From the NCBI RefSeq assembly GCF_012933505.1, contig NZ_JABBNB010000003.1, forward strand, positions 62,001-126,000: 64,000 bases of DNA, read 5' to 3'. The translations under genes were made by a program, and so were the position numbers. Source of the stretch: Gordonia asplenii. Its GTDB lineage: Bacteria > Actinomycetota > Actinomycetes > Mycobacteriales > Mycobacteriaceae. Shown piece after piece: positions 7,467-17,896 of the stretch. Position 1 is the stretch's first letter. Each line of letters opens with the position of its first letter. The notes under the pieces are model-generated. The model saw nothing but the letters and a program-made list of their open reading frames with translations, made no database searches and was not told where the DNA came from.

Positions 7467-8723
7467 CTAACGCAGTCGTGGCGTGCGCAACCTGCTCGTC
7501 ACGCGGTTCGGGTAAAGCGACTGCGCCAGTTCGGTTTTCCGCTCGACGTTGGCGCGGCGGGCGGCCGGCGCGAATCCGCCCGCCGCGGGCTTCGACGGTG
7601 ATTGCCCGGGACCGGTGACCAGACTCCACCGCGACCCGACGTCGACCAGCGACTGATGTTTCGTCGCGTAATAGTCGGGATGTCCGGCGATCGCGACCCC
7701 GCTGTCCCCGGCGGCCGCGGCGAGCAGGTGCGGGTGAAACCGTGTGCTGATCCAGGTGTGGCCCACCCCGATCGGCAGCCCGTCACGCCACACGTCGAGA
7801 AACGGGACGAAGGTAGCGCCGTCGAGCCGGTCGCCCATCAGGTGCGGCACGGTGTAGTCGATGCCGGGAATGCATTCGATCACCGTGATCTGCGACGCGG
7901 CGACGTCCCACTCGTCGAGCAGCGCGGTCACCAGCGCGGCGACGGCCTCGACGCCGGTCTTGCCGTGCGCGGTGAAGTCAGCGGTGAGATCGGATTGCAG
8001 GCACAGCACCACCCCGTCGCCGTCCGCCGTCGCAGGCGCCTTCGCCGGCATCGAAAGCCACGCGTCGTCGCCGGAATGGCTCGGTGCGATGCTCGCGAAC
8101 GCCTCCGCCGACGCTCGGTCGCGCACGTCGACGACGTGAAAGCGACTCAGCGCCTCGGTGAGGATCGCGGCGCGCTCGTCGTCGAAGGTCGGCGTCAGTC
8201 CCTGGCCGGTCGCGTAGGTCGGCGCGCCGGTGCGCCCGCCGACTGCGGCGATCGCGGTCGCGAGCGAAAGGTGTTGCGGCCAAATGCCGTTCACGTATCC
8301 GCCGCCGAGCAGATGAATCGATGCCGCCCGCAGCAGCAGATCGATGCCGACGTCGAGATGCGACGCGACGCCGAGGTTGCTCGCCGCGCGGGCGACCCAT
8401 TCCCACCCGCGGTCGGGGTCGAGGCCGTCGGGCCGATCGATGTCAGGGCGTTCGGTGCCCGCCGCGAACAGGGTCAAACGCCATAGTGTGTCGACGAACA
8501 CGGCACGAGGATGACTGCGCCGCAACATGATCGACGCCTGGCCGGGGGAGTGGCAGTCGAGCACCACCAGCGCGTGCGGACGCACCCGGGCCAGATACTC
8601 CAGCCAGGTCTTGGCGATCAGCTCGTCGCCGAAGTTGGGGTTGCCCGACGGCGCGACGAGGTAGATGATCTCGTCGCGGGTCAGGCGATTGCGTACCCGC
8701 GCGGGCAAGTCCGTTAGCTGCAC
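7467..8723 (-). CDS. Polysaccharide pyruvyl transferase family protein
   Basis: 418 aa. Contains the PS_pyruv_trans fold: N-terminal YLVAPSGNPNFGDELIAK (a two-Rossmann opening also used by CsaB/WcaK), a middle HLLGGGYVNGIWPQHLS and a C-terminal STRFHPHLLAAAAG, where family members conserve an RxH element. Such enzymes add ketal-linked pyruvate to surface glycans, but many actinobacterial members are uncharacterised. No glycan operon is nearby. Ends 28 nt upstream of the FetB-like gene, likely cotranscribed. Confidence 0.77.
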   Translation of the reverse strand: MQLTDLPARVRNRLTRDEIIYLVAPSGNPNFGDELIAKTWLEYLARVRPHALVVLDCHSPGQASIMLRRSHPRAVFVDTLWRLTLFAAGTERPDIDRPDGLDPDRGWEWVARAASNLGVASHLDVGIDLLLRAASIHLLGGGYVNGIWPQHLSLATAIAAVGGRTGAPTYATGQGLTPTFDDERAAILTEALSRFHVVDVRDRASAEAFASIAPSHSGDDAWLSMPAKAPATADGDGVVLCLQSDLTADFTAHGKTGVEAVAALVTALLDEWDVAASQITVIECIPGIDYTVPHLMGDRLDGATFVPFLDVWRDGLPIGVGHTWISTRFHPHLLAAAAGDSGVAIAGHPDYYATKHQSLVDVGSRWSLVTGPGQSPSKPAAGGFAPAARRANVERKTELAQSLYPNRVTSRLRTPRLR

Positions 8724-8766
8724 CCGGAAATGCTATCCGGTGCGGTGTCGTCGGCGGTGTGCCGCA

Positions 8767-9627
8767 TCAACGTTCGACATCGCCCGTCAACGTCGCGACG
8801 TGGTCGGGAACATACTTCGACAACGACCGCGGCGGCCGATGATAGTTGCCGCTGTGTATCGGCTTGAGCGGCAACGTGACTGGCGAATGGTCGACCGCCT
8901 CGTAGGGGATCGTCGAGAGCAGATGCGCGATCATGTTCAGTCGCGCATGCTTCTTGATGTCGGATTCGACGACGTTCCACGGGCTCTGCGCGGTGTCGGT
9001 GTGCACCATCATCTCGTCCTTCGCCCGCGAGTAGTCCTCCCAGCGGTTGATCGACTCGAGATCCATCGGACTCAATTTCCATTGCCGCACGGGGTCGTTC
9101 ATGCGGGAGCGGAAGCGGCGCAGCTGTTCTTCCTCGGACACCGAGAACCAGTACTTGCGCAACATGATGCCGTCGTCGATCAGCATCTGCTCGAATTGCG
9201 GCGTCTGCCGCAGGAACCGACTGTGCTCCTCGGGCGTACAGAAGCCCATCACCTTCTCGACACCGGCCCGGTTGTACCAGGATCGGTCGAACAGCACGAT
9301 CTCACCGCGCGCGGGCAGATGCGCCACGTATCGCTGGTAGTACCACTGCCCGCGTTCGCGATCGGTCGGGGCGGGCAACGCGGCGATCCGGGCGATGCGG
9401 GGACTCAAGTACTCGGTGAGCCGCTTGATCGTGCCGCCCTTGCCCGCGGCGTCGCGTCCTTCGAAGACCACGACGACCCGCGAGTCGGTGGCCTTCACCC
9501 ATTCCTGCAGTTTCACCAGCTCGGTCTGCAGGCGGAACAGTTCCGCCTCATAGATCGAATTGGAGATCTTGCGTGACGGCTTCGCCTTCTTCGCGTTGTT
9601 CGCGGACTTCTTCGACTTGGCTGCCAT
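8767..9627 (-). CDS. ppk2: Polyphosphate kinase 2
   Basis: 286 aa, PPK2 family of single-domain class I size. Walker A FEGRDAAGKGGT at residues 55-66, Walker B VLFDRSWYNRAGVE (Asp114, Arg115), lid region ERGQWYYQRYVAHLP and FSVSEEEQLRRFRSR. Transfers phosphate between polyphosphate and nucleoside diphosphates, usually regenerating GTP or ATP from polyP. Lys-rich N-terminal 20 residues are a common, variable extension. Starts 6 nt after the META protein gene on the same strand, so probably one operon. Cytoplasmic. Confidence 0.93.
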   Translation of the reverse strand: MAAKSKKSANNAKKAKPSRKISNSIYEAELFRLQTELVKLQEWVKATDSRVVVVFEGRDAAGKGGTIKRLTEYLSPRIARIAALPAPTDRERGQWYYQRYVAHLPARGEIVLFDRSWYNRAGVEKVMGFCTPEEHSRFLRQTPQFEQMLIDDGIMLRKYWFSVSEEEQLRRFRSRMNDPVRQWKLSPMDLESINRWEDYSRAKDEMMVHTDTAQSPWNVVESDIKKHARLNMIAHLLSTIPYEAVDHSPVTLPLKPIHSGNYHRPPRSLSKYVPDHVATLTGDVER

Positions 9628-9633
9628 GTCGCG

Positions 9634-10491
9634 CTACCGATCGGTTCGCGCGATGAAGCCGACGCCCGAGGTGTTGACCACGGTGAGCTTCTTGCCGTCG
9701 ATGACGTAGGTCTGCAACCCGTTCATCGCAGCGACGAGTCCGGCGTCGACCCGACGCCTGCCGGCGTCCTTGCAGACACGGCCCGAGGAGAACACCGGAC
9801 CGAACACGATCATCGACGTCACCGGCACCGCGGGGCCGGTCAATCCGTTGCAGCCGGTGTTGGCGTTGACCTGAAAGTCGCTGAAACGCACCGTCGGTGC
9901 CGGCGTGACGGTCGTCGGTAGGTCGACCACCGCGCCCTTCTGAATCAATGCGGTGACCGACCACTGCGTGCCGACGAGCGGGCGGTCGGCGGCTTCCTTG
10001 CGGTCGACCAGGCGCATCCGAACGTCGCGGTTGGCCAGCACGAGGTCGGCGTCGGAAAGTCGCCACACGGGCTTGGAGGTCAGAAACGCGGTCAGCCACT
10101 GGTCGGCGCCGGTCGGGCAGAAGTTCTTGGTCGACGCCATCGGCTGCGCGACGGTGAAGTGGTTCTTGGCCAGGTCGACGGTGGACCGCATCGTGTTGCA
10201 GCCCGAATTGATGCTGATCTGATTGGTCGAGCCGAACCTCATCGTGATCGACGCACCGCCGGGCAACGGGTTGTTGCCGCTGACGGTATCGGAGATGAAG
10301 GTCCGTCCCGACAGCGCCGTCTTGACCGCCGGGGCCGGCTTCGCGGGCTTTGCCGGAGCCGTCGACGGTGCCGCGGCAGCCACCGAGCTCACGACGATGG
10401 CGATCGTCGCCGCAACCGCGGCGACGGCTACGCCGAAAGCCGTTCTGTTGGCGAACGATAGGGTGTAGTGAGGTCGCGTCGGCGCAGGCAT
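9634..10491 (-). CDS. Secreted or anchored protein with two META (HslJ-like) domains
   Basis: 285 aa. N-terminal hydrophobic segment about residues 19-41 followed by Ala/Pro/Lys-rich linker (signal peptide or anchor). Two META-type repeats follow: the first about 60-165 with SINSGCNTMRS, the second about 170-280 with VNANTGCNGLTG. The paired GCNxxxG-like motifs and Phe-rich strands mark the HslJ/META fold. No enzymatic activity is known for the domain; extracytoplasmic or stress role inferred. Transcribed divergently from the next gene. Confidence 0.82.
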   Translation of the reverse strand: MPAPTRPHYTLSFANRTAFGVAVAAVAATIAIVVSSVAAAAPSTAPAKPAKPAPAVKTALSGRTFISDTVSGNNPLPGGASITMRFGSTNQISINSGCNTMRSTVDLAKNHFTVAQPMASTKNFCPTGADQWLTAFLTSKPVWRLSDADLVLANRDVRMRLVDRKEAADRPLVGTQWSVTALIQKGAVVDLPTTVTPAPTVRFSDFQVNANTGCNGLTGPAVPVTSMIVFGPVFSSGRVCKDAGRRRVDAGLVAAMNGLQTYVIDGKKLTVVNTSGVGFIARTDR

Positions 10492-10551
10492 GGAGATAAT
10501 TTACCAAGCGCTACGTGGGGAGAAATCGCAACTCGCCCTAAGGAGCGTGCA

Positions 10552-11721
10552 GTGACAGCCGTGACATGCCGCACCGAGTACCTGACGGCACGCCACACGT
10601 GGGGTGCGCGCGGTGCGTGGATCGCCTTGCTCGCCGGATTGATCGCGTTCCTGGTGCTCGGAATGGTCGACGCCGAGCCGTCTACCCGGTCGACGATCGC
10701 GTTCGCCGCCGTCGCCGTGTCCCTGGCCGTCGCAGCGTGGGGACGTCTCGGGGCTCGCGGTGCTTTCCTGCTGTCCGTGGCCGACGACACCGTCACCCTG
10801 GGCAACGAGAGTGAACGCCTCGTCGAATACCCGACGTCGATGCTGGTATCGGTGACGACCCGAGGTCCGGCGCAGGCGACGTCGACGACCGGCCGCAACC
10901 TCACCGTCGCCGGCTTGAAGTACCTGGTCCTGGACTTCGCCGACGGGTCGTCGGGCGTCGGGGAGCAGTGGAATTTCGCCGTCGTCGACGCCGACCCCGC
11001 CGTGCGGGCCGTCCTTGATCGGCTGCGACCGCGGCCGGCGGCACCGGCGCCACCGGTGTCGGTCGGTGCGGCCACGTCGGCTCGTGAGATCGTCGAGCCG
11101 GTCGTGGCCGCCCGCGCCGTGCGCAGCGGTGACAAGGTGGATCTGAATAAGCAGCCCGGCGCCGCGTCGACTCCGAGTACCGGCTACGACGCCCCGTCGA
11201 TCGCTACCGCGGGCAGCGACCAAGCGGCCGAACGACTCTGGGAGGCGGCCGTGGCACGGCACAACGAGATCCTGCGCAGCTATGGCACCTACGAACTTCA
11301 ACCCGAATTGATGCTCCGCTACCCGGCGGTGACCGACGTCACTCTGCCACCGGTACAGGATTTCCACGATGCCCTCGGTGACGCGCAAGCCCTGCGCACC
11401 GAGCGCTTTCCGGCCGATCGCGGCGTCGCCGACACCTATCAGCAGAAGGTGAAACTGCTGTCGAGGGCGTGGGTCGCCTGCGAGACCAACGGCAAACGGC
11501 TGGGCACCGACTATCTCGGCGACGACGAGAAGGCCGGCCTCGACACCGCACTCAAACTGGTCGATCATGCCCGTGGCGGCGGGTCGACTCCTCAGGAGCA
11601 GGCGTCGTATTTCCGGCGCGCGCATTCGATCGTCACCGAACTACGTGATCAGGGAGCCGTCCACCTGCCCCCGGGCGGCGTGGCGCAGCTCGAAGCCAGC
11701 GCGCGTCGGGCGCTGCGGTAG
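10552..11721 (+). CDS. Membrane protein of unknown function
   Basis: 389 aa from GTG 10552, chosen because AAGGAG lies 6 nt upstream (10540-10545). Two transmembrane helices near the N-terminus (about residues 22-39 and 47-63) are followed by a small cytoplasmic domain of beta character, a Pro/Ala linker (about 160-175) and a helical C-terminal region from about 225. I recognise no family. Faces the next unknown membrane protein tail to tail. Confidence 0.72.
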   Translation: MTAVTCRTEYLTARHTWGARGAWIALLAGLIAFLVLGMVDAEPSTRSTIAFAAVAVSLAVAAWGRLGARGAFLLSVADDTVTLGNESERLVEYPTSMLVSVTTRGPAQATSTTGRNLTVAGLKYLVLDFADGSSGVGEQWNFAVVDADPAVRAVLDRLRPRPAAPAPPVSVGAATSAREIVEPVVAARAVRSGDKVDLNKQPGAASTPSTGYDAPSIATAGSDQAAERLWEAAVARHNEILRSYGTYELQPELMLRYPAVTDVTLPPVQDFHDALGDAQALRTERFPADRGVADTYQQKVKLLSRAWVACETNGKRLGTDYLGDDEKAGLDTALKLVDHARGGGSTPQEQASYFRRAHSIVTELRDQGAVHLPPGGVAQLEASARRALR

Positions 11722-11782
11722 CGGTCGCCCTCGGTGGTGGTCGTCCCTCGAGTAGCGGTCGTCCGCAAGTGATAGCCGGCCC

Positions 11783-13378
11783 TCAGTGATAGTCGCTCAA
11801 TAGGAACTTCGCGGTCATCGAGTAGCGGCCGCTCGCGGCGTCCGACTTCGACATGCTGACCCGGATGAACGGCGGCGGCACGTCGTAGGCGGTGTCGTCG
11901 ACGGCTTCGATGTCGATGGCGTCGCGGTCGAATGCCTTGATGCCGCCGCGCTGCATGGCCTGGGTACGGACCGATTCGAAGATCGGCGCGCCCAGGTCGC
12001 CAAAACTGAATCCGTGCTCCGGCGGGCCGGAGCGCCCCGACCACCTCTGGACCTGGGGGAACTGGCCCGGTACGACCGCGACGCTGCCCGACGACGCGGT
12101 CGAGCGGTACTGGATGTAGACACCGCCGCTGGACTGGATCGATCCGGCGTACATCGTCGGCGTCGCGGGCGCCGTGCCTCGGACCTCGAACCGCTCGAGC
12201 ACCGGGGAATTGAGTGGAACTCGTTGTGAGACAAGGGCTTCCCGTGCGACTCGGAACGACGTCGGGAAGTCGCCGGGGTTGAAGTACTCGGCCACCGTGC
12301 CGTCGGCGTGCGCTTGCATCTCGGTGCTGGGTACGCCGACGTCGGTGTCGAAGGAGACCTTCAGCACACCGACCGACGATGCCGTCGAGGTGCGGCGGAA
12401 TTCCACCGTGCCGGCGGTGGCGGACACCCCGGCCTTCGCCAGCTGCATCTTCATCGCGGCCACAATCGAGTCGATCTTGGTAGCGGTGAACGGAGTGAGG
12501 TCGAAGGCGTCGTCGTCGCGCTGCGTAGTCGCCCGGCGCTGCGGCTCGGCGAAATCGCCGTCCGACGTGCGGTAGAGCGAGATCTCCTGCCCGGTGCCGG
12601 GGTCGTAGAACGATCCGTAGTCCGACCCGGAGTCGGTCAGGCGGACGCTCAGTGTCGTCGCAACGGTCGCCGGGGCAATGGCGCGCATCTTCCCGATCAT
12701 CGCCTTCAGCCGGGCGTCCAACGACTCCGCGGCGTTGTCGGTGGTGCGTCCGCCGCCGTCGTCACTGTGACTCCCGCCTCCGAACGTCGACGCCGAAGGC
12801 AGTTTCGCGTCGACGCGCCATACGTCGGTCGGCACGCCGAACAGCACGGCCGCGCATACGCCGACGGTCACCGCCGGGTAGATCAGCGCCCATCGGCCGG
12901 GATAGTCGGCGAACTGGGGCGTCGAGGATCGACGTCCGCCTGTGGGCCGCGGCGGCACCGACTCCGGCAGCAGTTTCCCGCCGCCGGAAGACAGCACGGC
13001 GTCGGTGTAGGACTTCGTCATCGACGTGATCCAGGTCGTTCGATAGGACGTGTCATCCGCGGGCGTCACCCTCGCGGTCACCGACGTCGGTTGCACGCTG
13101 GCCGAATTGAGCGCACTGCGAGTGATCGACTCGACATGCACCCGGACGCCCGGCGCGCCGCCGGCCAGCTCCCACTCGGGCATCTCGGTCAGTCGCGACG
13201 GTCGGGGCGCGAGCGCCAGGCCCGCGACGATCCCAGCGGCACCGAGGAACGCCACCCAGAACGCGTTGTGGGCACCCAGGCCGATGGTCACCGCGATGAC
13301 CGCGCCGGCGATCGCCGCGATCGCGAGTCTCCTGATCACTCGGCGCCGCGTAGCAGAACGAGCCGATGTCGCCATCAC
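11783..13378 (-). CDS. Membrane protein of unknown function with large extracytoplasmic region
   Basis: 531 aa. Hydrophobic hairpin at about residues 16-58, a cytoplasmic stretch of about 100 residues, one more helix at about 165-183 (YPAVTVGVCAAVLFGVP), a Gly/Ser/Asp-rich linker and a long soluble C-terminal domain of mixed strands. No motif or family recognised. Alternative ATG one codon later. Upstream DNA is shared with the divergent secA2 gene (180 nt). Confidence 0.72.
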   Translation of the reverse strand: MMATSARSATRRRVIRRLAIAAIAGAVIAVTIGLGAHNAFWVAFLGAAGIVAGLALAPRPSRLTEMPEWELAGGAPGVRVHVESITRSALNSASVQPTSVTARVTPADDTSYRTTWITSMTKSYTDAVLSSGGGKLLPESVPPRPTGGRRSSTPQFADYPGRWALIYPAVTVGVCAAVLFGVPTDVWRVDAKLPSASTFGGGSHSDDGGGRTTDNAAESLDARLKAMIGKMRAIAPATVATTLSVRLTDSGSDYGSFYDPGTGQEISLYRTSDGDFAEPQRRATTQRDDDAFDLTPFTATKIDSIVAAMKMQLAKAGVSATAGTVEFRRTSTASSVGVLKVSFDTDVGVPSTEMQAHADGTVAEYFNPGDFPTSFRVAREALVSQRVPLNSPVLERFEVRGTAPATPTMYAGSIQSSGGVYIQYRSTASSGSVAVVPGQFPQVQRWSGRSGPPEHGFSFGDLGAPIFESVRTQAMQRGGIKAFDRDAIDIEAVDDTAYDVPPPFIRVSMSKSDAASGRYSMTAKFLLSDYH

Positions 13379-13564
13379 AGCACCTCACAGTCTCGGCGGT
13401 CCCCGGTGACGCGGTTGCGGCGACATCGTCAACTCCCATGGCGAATCCCCGTCCGTCGGATCGGACAAGTACCGTGGAGGCCGTCAGGTGCGCCGCCTCC
13501 GGGAATTTTCGGCGGCCGCGGCGTTGAAAGCCGACATTAGCGCGCTCAGAGGAGAAGGTCACCG

Positions 13565-16135
13565 GTGGGAAAGCTTTCCAACAGCATGTGGCGGTTGCTG
13601 GGGTCGCAGACGACCCGCAATCAGTCCAAGTCGATCAGCCTGATCAAGGATGCGGCGGCTCACGACAAGTGGGCGGCGAAACTCGACGACGCCGACTTCG
13701 TCACCGAGGCGGAGAAGCTGGACATCGGAGCCGACCTCGGCGACCGCGCGAAGTTTCTGGCACTCGTCCGCGAGGCCTCCGACCGTGCGCTGGACATGCG
13801 CGCCTTCGACGTCCAGTTGCAGGGTGCGCTGCGCCTGCTGGAGGGTGACATCGTCGAAATGGCCACCGGTGAGGGCAAGACGCTCGCCGGCGCCATCGCC
13901 GCGATCGGCCACGTACTCAGCGGCCACCACGTGCACGTCATCTCGGTCAACGACTACCTCGCGACCCGCGATGCTAAGTGGATGAAGCCGATCTTCGAGC
14001 TCTTCGGCATCGACGCCGCCTCGATCGACGAGAATTCCACCCGCGAGGAGCGCAAGGCCGCCTACGCCGCCGACATCACCTATGCCTCGGTCAACGAGAT
14101 CGGCTTCGACGTGCTGCGCGACCAACTCGCCCAGACCGAAGACGACCTGGTGGCTCCCACACCCGACGTCGCCATCATCGACGAGGCGGACTCCGTCCTC
14201 GTCGACGAGGCGCTCGTGCCGCTGGTTCTCGCCGGCTCCACCGAAGGCGACGTCCCCGACCAGGCCATTCACGCCGTCGTCGCGGGCTTGAAGAAGAAGC
14301 ACTACGACGTCGACGCCGACGGCCGCAATGTGACGCTCACCGACGAGGGCGCCGAGCACGTCGAGGCCGAGCTGGGAGGTATCAACCTCTACAGCGAGCA
14401 GCACGTGGGCACCACGCTGGTACACGTCAACGTCGCGCTGCACGCGCACTACCTCCTCGAGCGCGACGTGCACTATATCGTCCGCGACGGCGGCGTACAC
14501 CTGATCAACGCCTCGCGCGGCCGCGTCGCCCAGCTGCAGCGTTGGCCCGACGGTGTGCAGGCCGCCGTCGAGCTGAAAGAGGGTCTCGCGCAGACGGATT
14601 CGGGTGAGGTCATCGACACGATGACGGTGCAGGCGCTGATCGGCCGCTACCCGAAGGTGTGCGGCATGACGGGTACCGCACTCGCGGCGGGCGAACAGTT
14701 CCGCCAGTTCTACAAACTCGCCGTCTCGCAGATCCCGCCGAATACCAAGAACATCCGGGTCGACGAAGTAGACCGTGTCTACGACTCCAAGGCCAACAAG
14801 GTCGAGGCGATCGTGGCCTATGTGGCACAGGTGCACGAGACCGGTCAGCCCGTCCTGATCGGCACCCACGACGTCGCCGAGTCCGAGGAACTCGCGTACT
14901 TCCTGGAGAAGGCGGGCGTGACCTGTGTGGTCCTCAACGCCAAGAACGACGCTCAGGAAGCCGCGATCATCGCCGAGGCGGGCAAGAAGGACGCGGTCAC
15001 CGTGTCCACCCAGATGGCCGGCCGCGGTACCGACATCCGGCTCGGCGGATCCGGCGACGACGAGCAGGCCCGCACGGAGATCGTCGAACTGGGCGGACTG
15101 TGCGTCGTCGGGACCGGGCGCCACGAAACCGAACGCCTCGACAATCAGCTGCGCGGTCGTGCCGGCCGCCAGGGCGATCCGGGTGTGTCGGTGTTCTTCT
15201 CCAGCCTCGAAGACCCCGTCGTCACCAAAAACCTTGCGTTCAAACGGGATCCGGTTTCCCAGTCGGACGACGGCTCGATGGGATCCAAGGGCGTCGAACT
15301 GATCGAACAGGCCCAGCGCATCGCCGAGGGCGTCATGCTGGAACTGCACGCGAACACCTGGCGCTACAACCAGCTCGTCAACCAGCAGCGCGACATCGTC
15401 GTCGCCCGCCGCATGGAAGTCCTCACCACCGACGCCGCGATCGACGAACTGCGCAGCGCCGAGCCGGACCGCTACGCGCAACTGCGTGGTGAGAAGAAGG
15501 CAGACGAGAAAGCCGACACCGACGAGGCGGTCGAGGCGAAGGCCGACACCGAGAAGGCTGCCGCAGCGAAAGTTGACGAGCAGGCCGACGACGACAAGAC
15601 AGCGGCCGTGGACGGCGGTGACGACAATTCCGCGGATGCGGACACCCCCGAGCAGGCCGACACCGTCGAACAGTCCCACGACGCCGACGCGACAGACAAC
15701 GACACGACAGGCGACGACACGACGGATGCCGAGACCACAGGCGACGCCGACGTCGCTGCCGAACCGGTCGACGAGGACGTTCTCGCCGCCGCGGCTCGCG
15801 AGATCGTGCTGTTTCACCTCGACCGTGCATGGGCCGATCACCTCGCGTTCGTCGCCGACGTCCGGGCCAGCATCCATCTGCGCGCCATCGGCAAGGAGAG
15901 TCCCCTCGACGAGTTCCACCGCCTGATCGTCGACGAGTTCAACCGATTGCCCGACGACGCGATCGCCAACGCGCGCAAGACTTTCCGGGAGGCGACCATC
16001 ACCGCCGACGGCGTCGATCTGGGCACCGCCGATCTGCATCGATCGACCACCACATGGACCTACATGGTGCACGACAATCTCTTCTCCTCCGGCGGCGCCA
16101 AGACCCTGCAGGGGATCATCGGTGTCTTCCGCTGA
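13565..16135 (+). CDS. secA2: Accessory Sec translocase ATPase SecA2 with acidic insert
   Basis: 856 aa; M. tuberculosis SecA2 is about 808. GTG 13565 preceded by AGGAGAAGG. Walker A ATGEGKT at about residues 100-106, the [14 protein letters not shown] segment after it, DEAD-type IIDEADSV at about 204, and helicase motif VI region [17 protein letters not shown]. Drives export of a subset of proteins by the accessory Sec pathway. Residues about 642-737 (nt 15487-15775) are a low-complexity stretch of Asp, Glu, Ala, Thr and Lys inside the helical scaffold region, which continues after it with [19 protein letters not shown]. The synteny (secA2, pgsA2, gcvH, garA) matches Rv1821 onward. Confidence 0.94.
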   Translation: MGKLSNSMWRLLGSQTTRNQSKSISLIKDAAAHDKWAAKLDDADFVTEAEKLDIGADLGDRAKFLALVREASDRALDMRAFDVQLQGALRLLEGDIVEMATGEGKTLAGAIAAIGHVLSGHHVHVISVNDYLATRDAKWMKPIFELFGIDAASIDENSTREERKAAYAADITYASVNEIGFDVLRDQLAQTEDDLVAPTPDVAIIDEADSVLVDEALVPLVLAGSTEGDVPDQAIHAVVAGLKKKHYDVDADGRNVTLTDEGAEHVEAELGGINLYSEQHVGTTLVHVNVALHAHYLLERDVHYIVRDGGVHLINASRGRVAQLQRWPDGVQAAVELKEGLAQTDSGEVIDTMTVQALIGRYPKVCGMTGTALAAGEQFRQFYKLAVSQIPPNTKNIRVDEVDRVYDSKANKVEAIVAYVAQVHETGQPVLIGTHDVAESEELAYFLEKAGVTCVVLNAKNDAQEAAIIAEAGKKDAVTVSTQMAGRGTDIRLGGSGDDEQARTEIVELGGLCVVGTGRHETERLDNQLRGRAGRQGDPGVSVFFSSLEDPVVTKNLAFKRDPVSQSDDGSMGSKGVELIEQAQRIAEGVMLELHANTWRYNQLVNQQRDIVVARRMEVLTTDAAIDELRSAEPDRYAQLRGEKKADEKADTDEAVEAKADTEKAAAAKVDEQADDDKTAAVDGGDDNSADADTPEQADTVEQSHDADATDNDTTGDDTTDAETTGDADVAAEPVDEDVLAAAAREIVLFHLDRAWADHLAFVADVRASIHLRAIGKESPLDEFHRLIVDEFNRLPDDAIANARKTFREATITADGVDLGTADLHRSTTTWTYMVHDNLFSSGGAKTLQGIIGVFR

Positions 16136-16733
16136 GCCGAGCGCGAACGAAGCGAAAGATCAGATCTGGACGGTGCCCAACGCGCTGAGCGTCGGGCGCC
16201 TGATCCTGATTCCGGTCTTCATCTACGTACTGCTGGTCGCCAAGGCCGACGGCTGGGCGTTCGTCATCCTGCTGGTGTCGGGCTTCACCGACTGGCTCGA
16301 CGGCAAACTCGCCCGGCTGCTCGATCAAGGCTCGAAGCTCGGCGCGCTGCTCGACCCCGCCGCCGACCGCCTCTACATCATCGTGATCCCGATCTGCATG
16401 GGCATCCGCGAGTTCGTTCCCTGGTGGTTGATCGCGGTGATCATCGGTCGTGATGTACTACTGTTCGCCACCGCACCGTTGTTGAAGTCGCGGGGGCTCG
16501 TGGCGCTGCCGGTCCTCTACATCGGCAAGGCCGCGACCTTCGCGTTGATGAGTGCGTTCCCATGGATCCTTGCCGGACAACTGGATTCGTTGTTCGGCGA
16601 CATCGCCTATCCGATCGGGTGGGCGTTCATGGTGTGGGGGGTCGGACTGTATCTTTGGTCCTTCGTCCTCTACTGGATCCAGACCGTGCTGGTGGTAACG
16701 AAGATGCCACGAGCTGGCCGTTCGGCTGTGTGA
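16122..16733 (+). CDS. pgsA2: CDP-alcohol phosphatidyltransferase family protein (PgsA2-like)
   Basis: 203 aa integral membrane enzyme. The complete CDP-alcohol phosphotransferase motif is present at residues 57-82: Asp57, Asp60-Gly61, Ala64-Arg65, Gly74, Asp78, Asp82, so it should be active. Catalyses phospholipid head-group transfer from CDP-diacylglycerol. The Rv1822 orthologue at the same position is called PgsA2; glycerol phosphate or phosphatidylglycerol (cardiolipin synthesis) are the usual suggested acceptors. Starts 14 nt inside secA2, so translation is coupled. Confidence 0.88.
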   Translation: MSSAEPSANEAKDQIWTVPNALSVGRLILIPVFIYVLLVAKADGWAFVILLVSGFTDWLDGKLARLLDQGSKLGALLDPAADRLYIIVIPICMGIREFVPWWLIAVIIGRDVLLFATAPLLKSRGLVALPVLYIGKAATFALMSAFPWILAGQLDSLFGDIAYPIGWAFMVWGVGLYLWSFVLYWIQTVLVVTKMPRAGRSAV

Positions 16734-16785
16734 TCCGAGCAATACTTGACACAATCTCATGCGAGCAACAGGAAGGTTTGACCTC

Positions 16786-17178
16786 GTGACCAATGTGCCC
16801 GATTCCCTGCGTTACACCGCTGAGCACGAATGGGTGGAGAAGATCGACGCCGAGCACGTGCGTGTCGGAATCACCGCCTTCGCCGCCGAACAACTCGGCG
16901 ACGTGGTGTTCGTTCAGTCGCCCAGCGTCGACGACGAGGTGACCCCGGGCGAGTCGTTCGCCGAGGTCGAGTCGACCAAGAGCGTCTCCGACATCTACGG
17001 TCCGCTCTCGGGCACCGTCACCGAGGTGAACAACGCACTCGACGACGCGCCCGACCTGGTCAACTCCGAGCCCTACGGGCAGGGGTGGCTCGCGGTGATC
17101 CGGGTGTCCGGCGACGTCGACGCGGAGTTGGCACAGATGCTCGACGCCGCCGCATACCAGGCGCTGATCGCCGAGTAA
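16786..17178 (+). CDS. gcvH: Glycine cleavage system H protein
   Basis: 130 aa from GTG 16786 (AGGAAGG at 16770-16776). Lipoyl-carrier protein: LRYTAEHEWV opening, lipoylation site Lys65 in VESTKSVSD, C-terminal NSEPYGQGWLAVIRV. Shuttles the aminomethyl group between P, T and L proteins. gcvP lies 4 kb downstream on the same strand; gcvT and lpd are not in the window. A TTGACA at 16746-16751 may belong to its promoter. Confidence 0.96.
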   Translation: MTNVPDSLRYTAEHEWVEKIDAEHVRVGITAFAAEQLGDVVFVQSPSVDDEVTPGESFAEVESTKSVSDIYGPLSGTVTEVNNALDDAPDLVNSEPYGQGWLAVIRVSGDVDAELAQMLDAAAYQALIAE

Positions 17179-17441
17179 CGCTGCGGGCGACTTCAACCAC
17201 CGCCCGCCCGATACACGACTATGCTGAACCTGATCACCGCACCCTCACTCGACGGCACGTGCACCCGGCCGCGATACGGTTTAGGTGAACCAGCAAACGG
17301 CTTATGAAGATTTATGGCGTTGAAGTGGGCGGGCCGCAATCGGCCTGATCGCTTCTCGCCACCCGTGACGCGTGCCAGCCAGGTCGCTGCGGGGCAGCGA
17401 AACGAATTGACGACGATAGACCGACGACGACAGGAGACGTG

Positions 17442-17891
17442 GTGAGCGAGAGCGACAACGGCTACGAAGCACCGGTGGAGACAACTTCGGTATTCCGTGA
17501 GGACTTCATCAATGAGGTCAATGCGGCCCCGCAGGCGGCGAGTGCACCCACCGACACGGGTGTCGAGCGCCTCGCGCCGGGGACGGCGCTGCTGGTAGTC
17601 AAGCGCGGGCCCAACGCGGGTTCGCGGTTCCTGCTCGACCAGGCGACCACTTCGGCCGGACGCCACCCCGACAGCGACATCTTCCTCGACGACGTCACCG
17701 TGAGTCGTCGCCACGCGGAGTTCCGGCTCGGCGACAACGACTTTCAGGTCGTCGACGTCGGCAGCCTCAACGGCACCTACGTCAACCGCGAGCCGGTCGA
17801 CACCGCTGCGCTCAGCAACGGCGACGAGGTTCAGATCGGTAAGTTCCGCTTGGTGTTCCTGAGCGGTCCGCGCGACGGCGAGAGCGCCTAA
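17442..17891 (+). CDS. garA: FHA-domain regulator GarA (OdhI-like)
   Basis: 149 aa. GTG 17442 follows AGGAG by 5 nt (GTG 17439 is next to it). N-terminal phosphorylation motif ETTSVFRED with Thr14 and Thr15, corresponding to the PknG/PknB sites in mycobacterial GarA. C-terminal FHA domain about residues 48-140 with GRHPDSDIFLDD, VSRRHAEF and SLNGTYVN, the phosphothreonine-binding residues. Family knowledge: unphosphorylated GarA inhibits 2-oxoglutarate dehydrogenase and NAD-glutamate dehydrogenase and activates glutamate synthase; phosphorylation makes the FHA domain bind its own tail and switches it off. Confidence 0.96.
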   Translation: MSESDNGYEAPVETTSVFREDFINEVNAAPQAASAPTDTGVERLAPGTALLVVKRGPNAGSRFLLDQATTSAGRHPDSDIFLDDVTVSRRHAEFRLGDNDFQVVDVGSLNGTYVNREPVDTAALSNGDEVQIGKFRLVFLSGPRDGESA

Positions 17892-17896
17892 CAGTC

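Noticed and set aside
13559..16072. 837-codon minus-strand reading frame opposite secA2
   Set aside because: Exact antisense shadow of a well-conserved SecA2; Val/Gly/Asp-rich composition with no fold or motif, a usual artefact of high-GC codon bias.
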